Positions 22,088 to 22,363 of a stretch of DNA of 22,363 nucleotides are shown here, piece after piece. Each line of letters opens with the position of its first letter. Position 1 is the first letter of the stretch. The position numbers and the translations under genes are program-made. Under the pieces are notes generated by a model. The model saw only the letters and a program-made list of their open reading frames with translations. It did not search any database and was not told where the DNA came from. The stretch comes from a bacterium (GTDB lineage: Bacteria > Elusimicrobiota > Elusimicrobia > Elusimicrobiales > UBA9959): assembly GCA_021812825.1 (NCBI GenBank), contig JAKAMO010000039.1:1-22363 (forward strand). The letters are read 5' to 3'.

Positions 22088-22363
22088 CCGGCCTTCCCGC
22101 CCATCATCAGCAGGCCCAGTTTCTCCTCGGTCGCCTCTTTCGCGCCGAAGACGTCCGCTATCCTGCCGCGGTATATGACCCCTATCCGGTCCGACAGGGA
22201 GAGTATCTCCGGGAGTTCGGCCGATATCAGAAGCACCGCGCAGCCGGCGTCGCGGGTCTCTATGATCTTCTTGTGGATGAACTCTATCGCGCCGACGTCC
22301 ACGCCGCGGGTCGGCTGGGCCACGACCAGCAGCCTGGGCAGGCGCGAAAGCTCGCGGGCCACG
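22084..22363 (-). CDS. ABC importer ATP-binding protein, C-terminal end (NupO/YufO-like)
   Basis: The frame runs off the right edge, so only about the last 92 residues are present. They begin [20 protein letters not shown] and continue [13 protein letters not shown]. This is the second nucleotide-binding domain of BMP/sugar-type ATPases. The Walker B-like position reads VVAQPTRG, with Gln where active domains have Asp/Glu, which is usual for the second domain of this family. EIHKK-type ends, [14 protein letters not shown] and a short C-terminal tail follow. It energises the two permeases downstream. The start of the gene is not in view. Confidence 0.9.
   Translation of the reverse strand, partial: VARELSRLPRLLVVAQPTRGVDVGAIEFIHKKIIETRDAGCAVLLISAELPEILSLSDRIGVIYRGRIADVFGAKEATEEKLGLLMMGGKAG

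Overview
The window is GC-rich bacterial chromosome, densely packed with operons that overlap or are spaced by a few bases. I see no rRNA, tRNA, CRISPR array or prophage. The genes are mostly housekeeping and cell-envelope functions. Isoleucine codons are often ATA despite the high GC content (about 11 of 23 in the PLD-like gene, counted by eye). This, together with the Kelch/DUF2341 lipoprotein and the many cobalamin/radical SAM and glycosyltransferase genes, reminds me of uncultivated deep-branching Gram-negative lineages such as Elusimicrobiota. That assignment is an impression and rests on no phylogenetic marker.

Region 1 (1-6612, + strand) holds the 3' end of a YjbQ/UPF0047 gene, a large lipoprotein (FlgO-like domain, seven Kelch-type repeats, DUF2341, LamG-like C-terminus), a YbgC/FadM thioesterase, a B12-binding radical SAM enzyme, a GT4 glycosyltransferase and a zinc-ribbon SAM methyltransferase. 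The last three look like a small glycan or lipid modification set.

Region 2 (6617-12328, - strand) is one tightly coupled run, read right to left: a catalytic M16 zinc peptidase, an M16 homologue whose HxxEH site is destroyed, a polyprenyl-phosphate-type GT2, an ArnT/PMT-like GT39 membrane glycosyltransferase, and a SAM methyltransferase. Stops and starts overlap by 4, 1 and 4 bases in the first three junctions. The run meets region 1 tail to tail with only 4 bases between stop codons.

Region 3 (12389-15952) has a perfect 12-bp hairpin terminator, an M20 metallopeptidase (-), and a divergent EamA exporter (+) whose TATAAT box lies so close to the ATG that the mRNA is probably leaderless. It is followed by a secreted phospholipase D-superfamily protein that resembles the animal PLD3/PLD4 proteins and ends in a strong terminator.

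Region 4 (15953-18378) has a gene-poor stretch with one doubtful 25-codon ORF, then a GT4 glycosyltransferase and a polysaccharide deacetylase (-, ATGA overlap), and a 193-bp MITE-like element with 20-bp imperfect terminal inverted repeats.

Region 5 (18388-22363, - strand) holds prfC (release factor 3) and, upstream of it, the membrane part of a BMP-type nucleoside ABC importer: the end of the ATPase gene and two permeases.

I did not find an obviously new defence or mobile system. The most interesting items are the PLD3/4-like protein, the coupled M16-pair/glycosyltransferase operon, the multi-domain lipoprotein, the leaderless or -10-only promoters and the MITE-like element.
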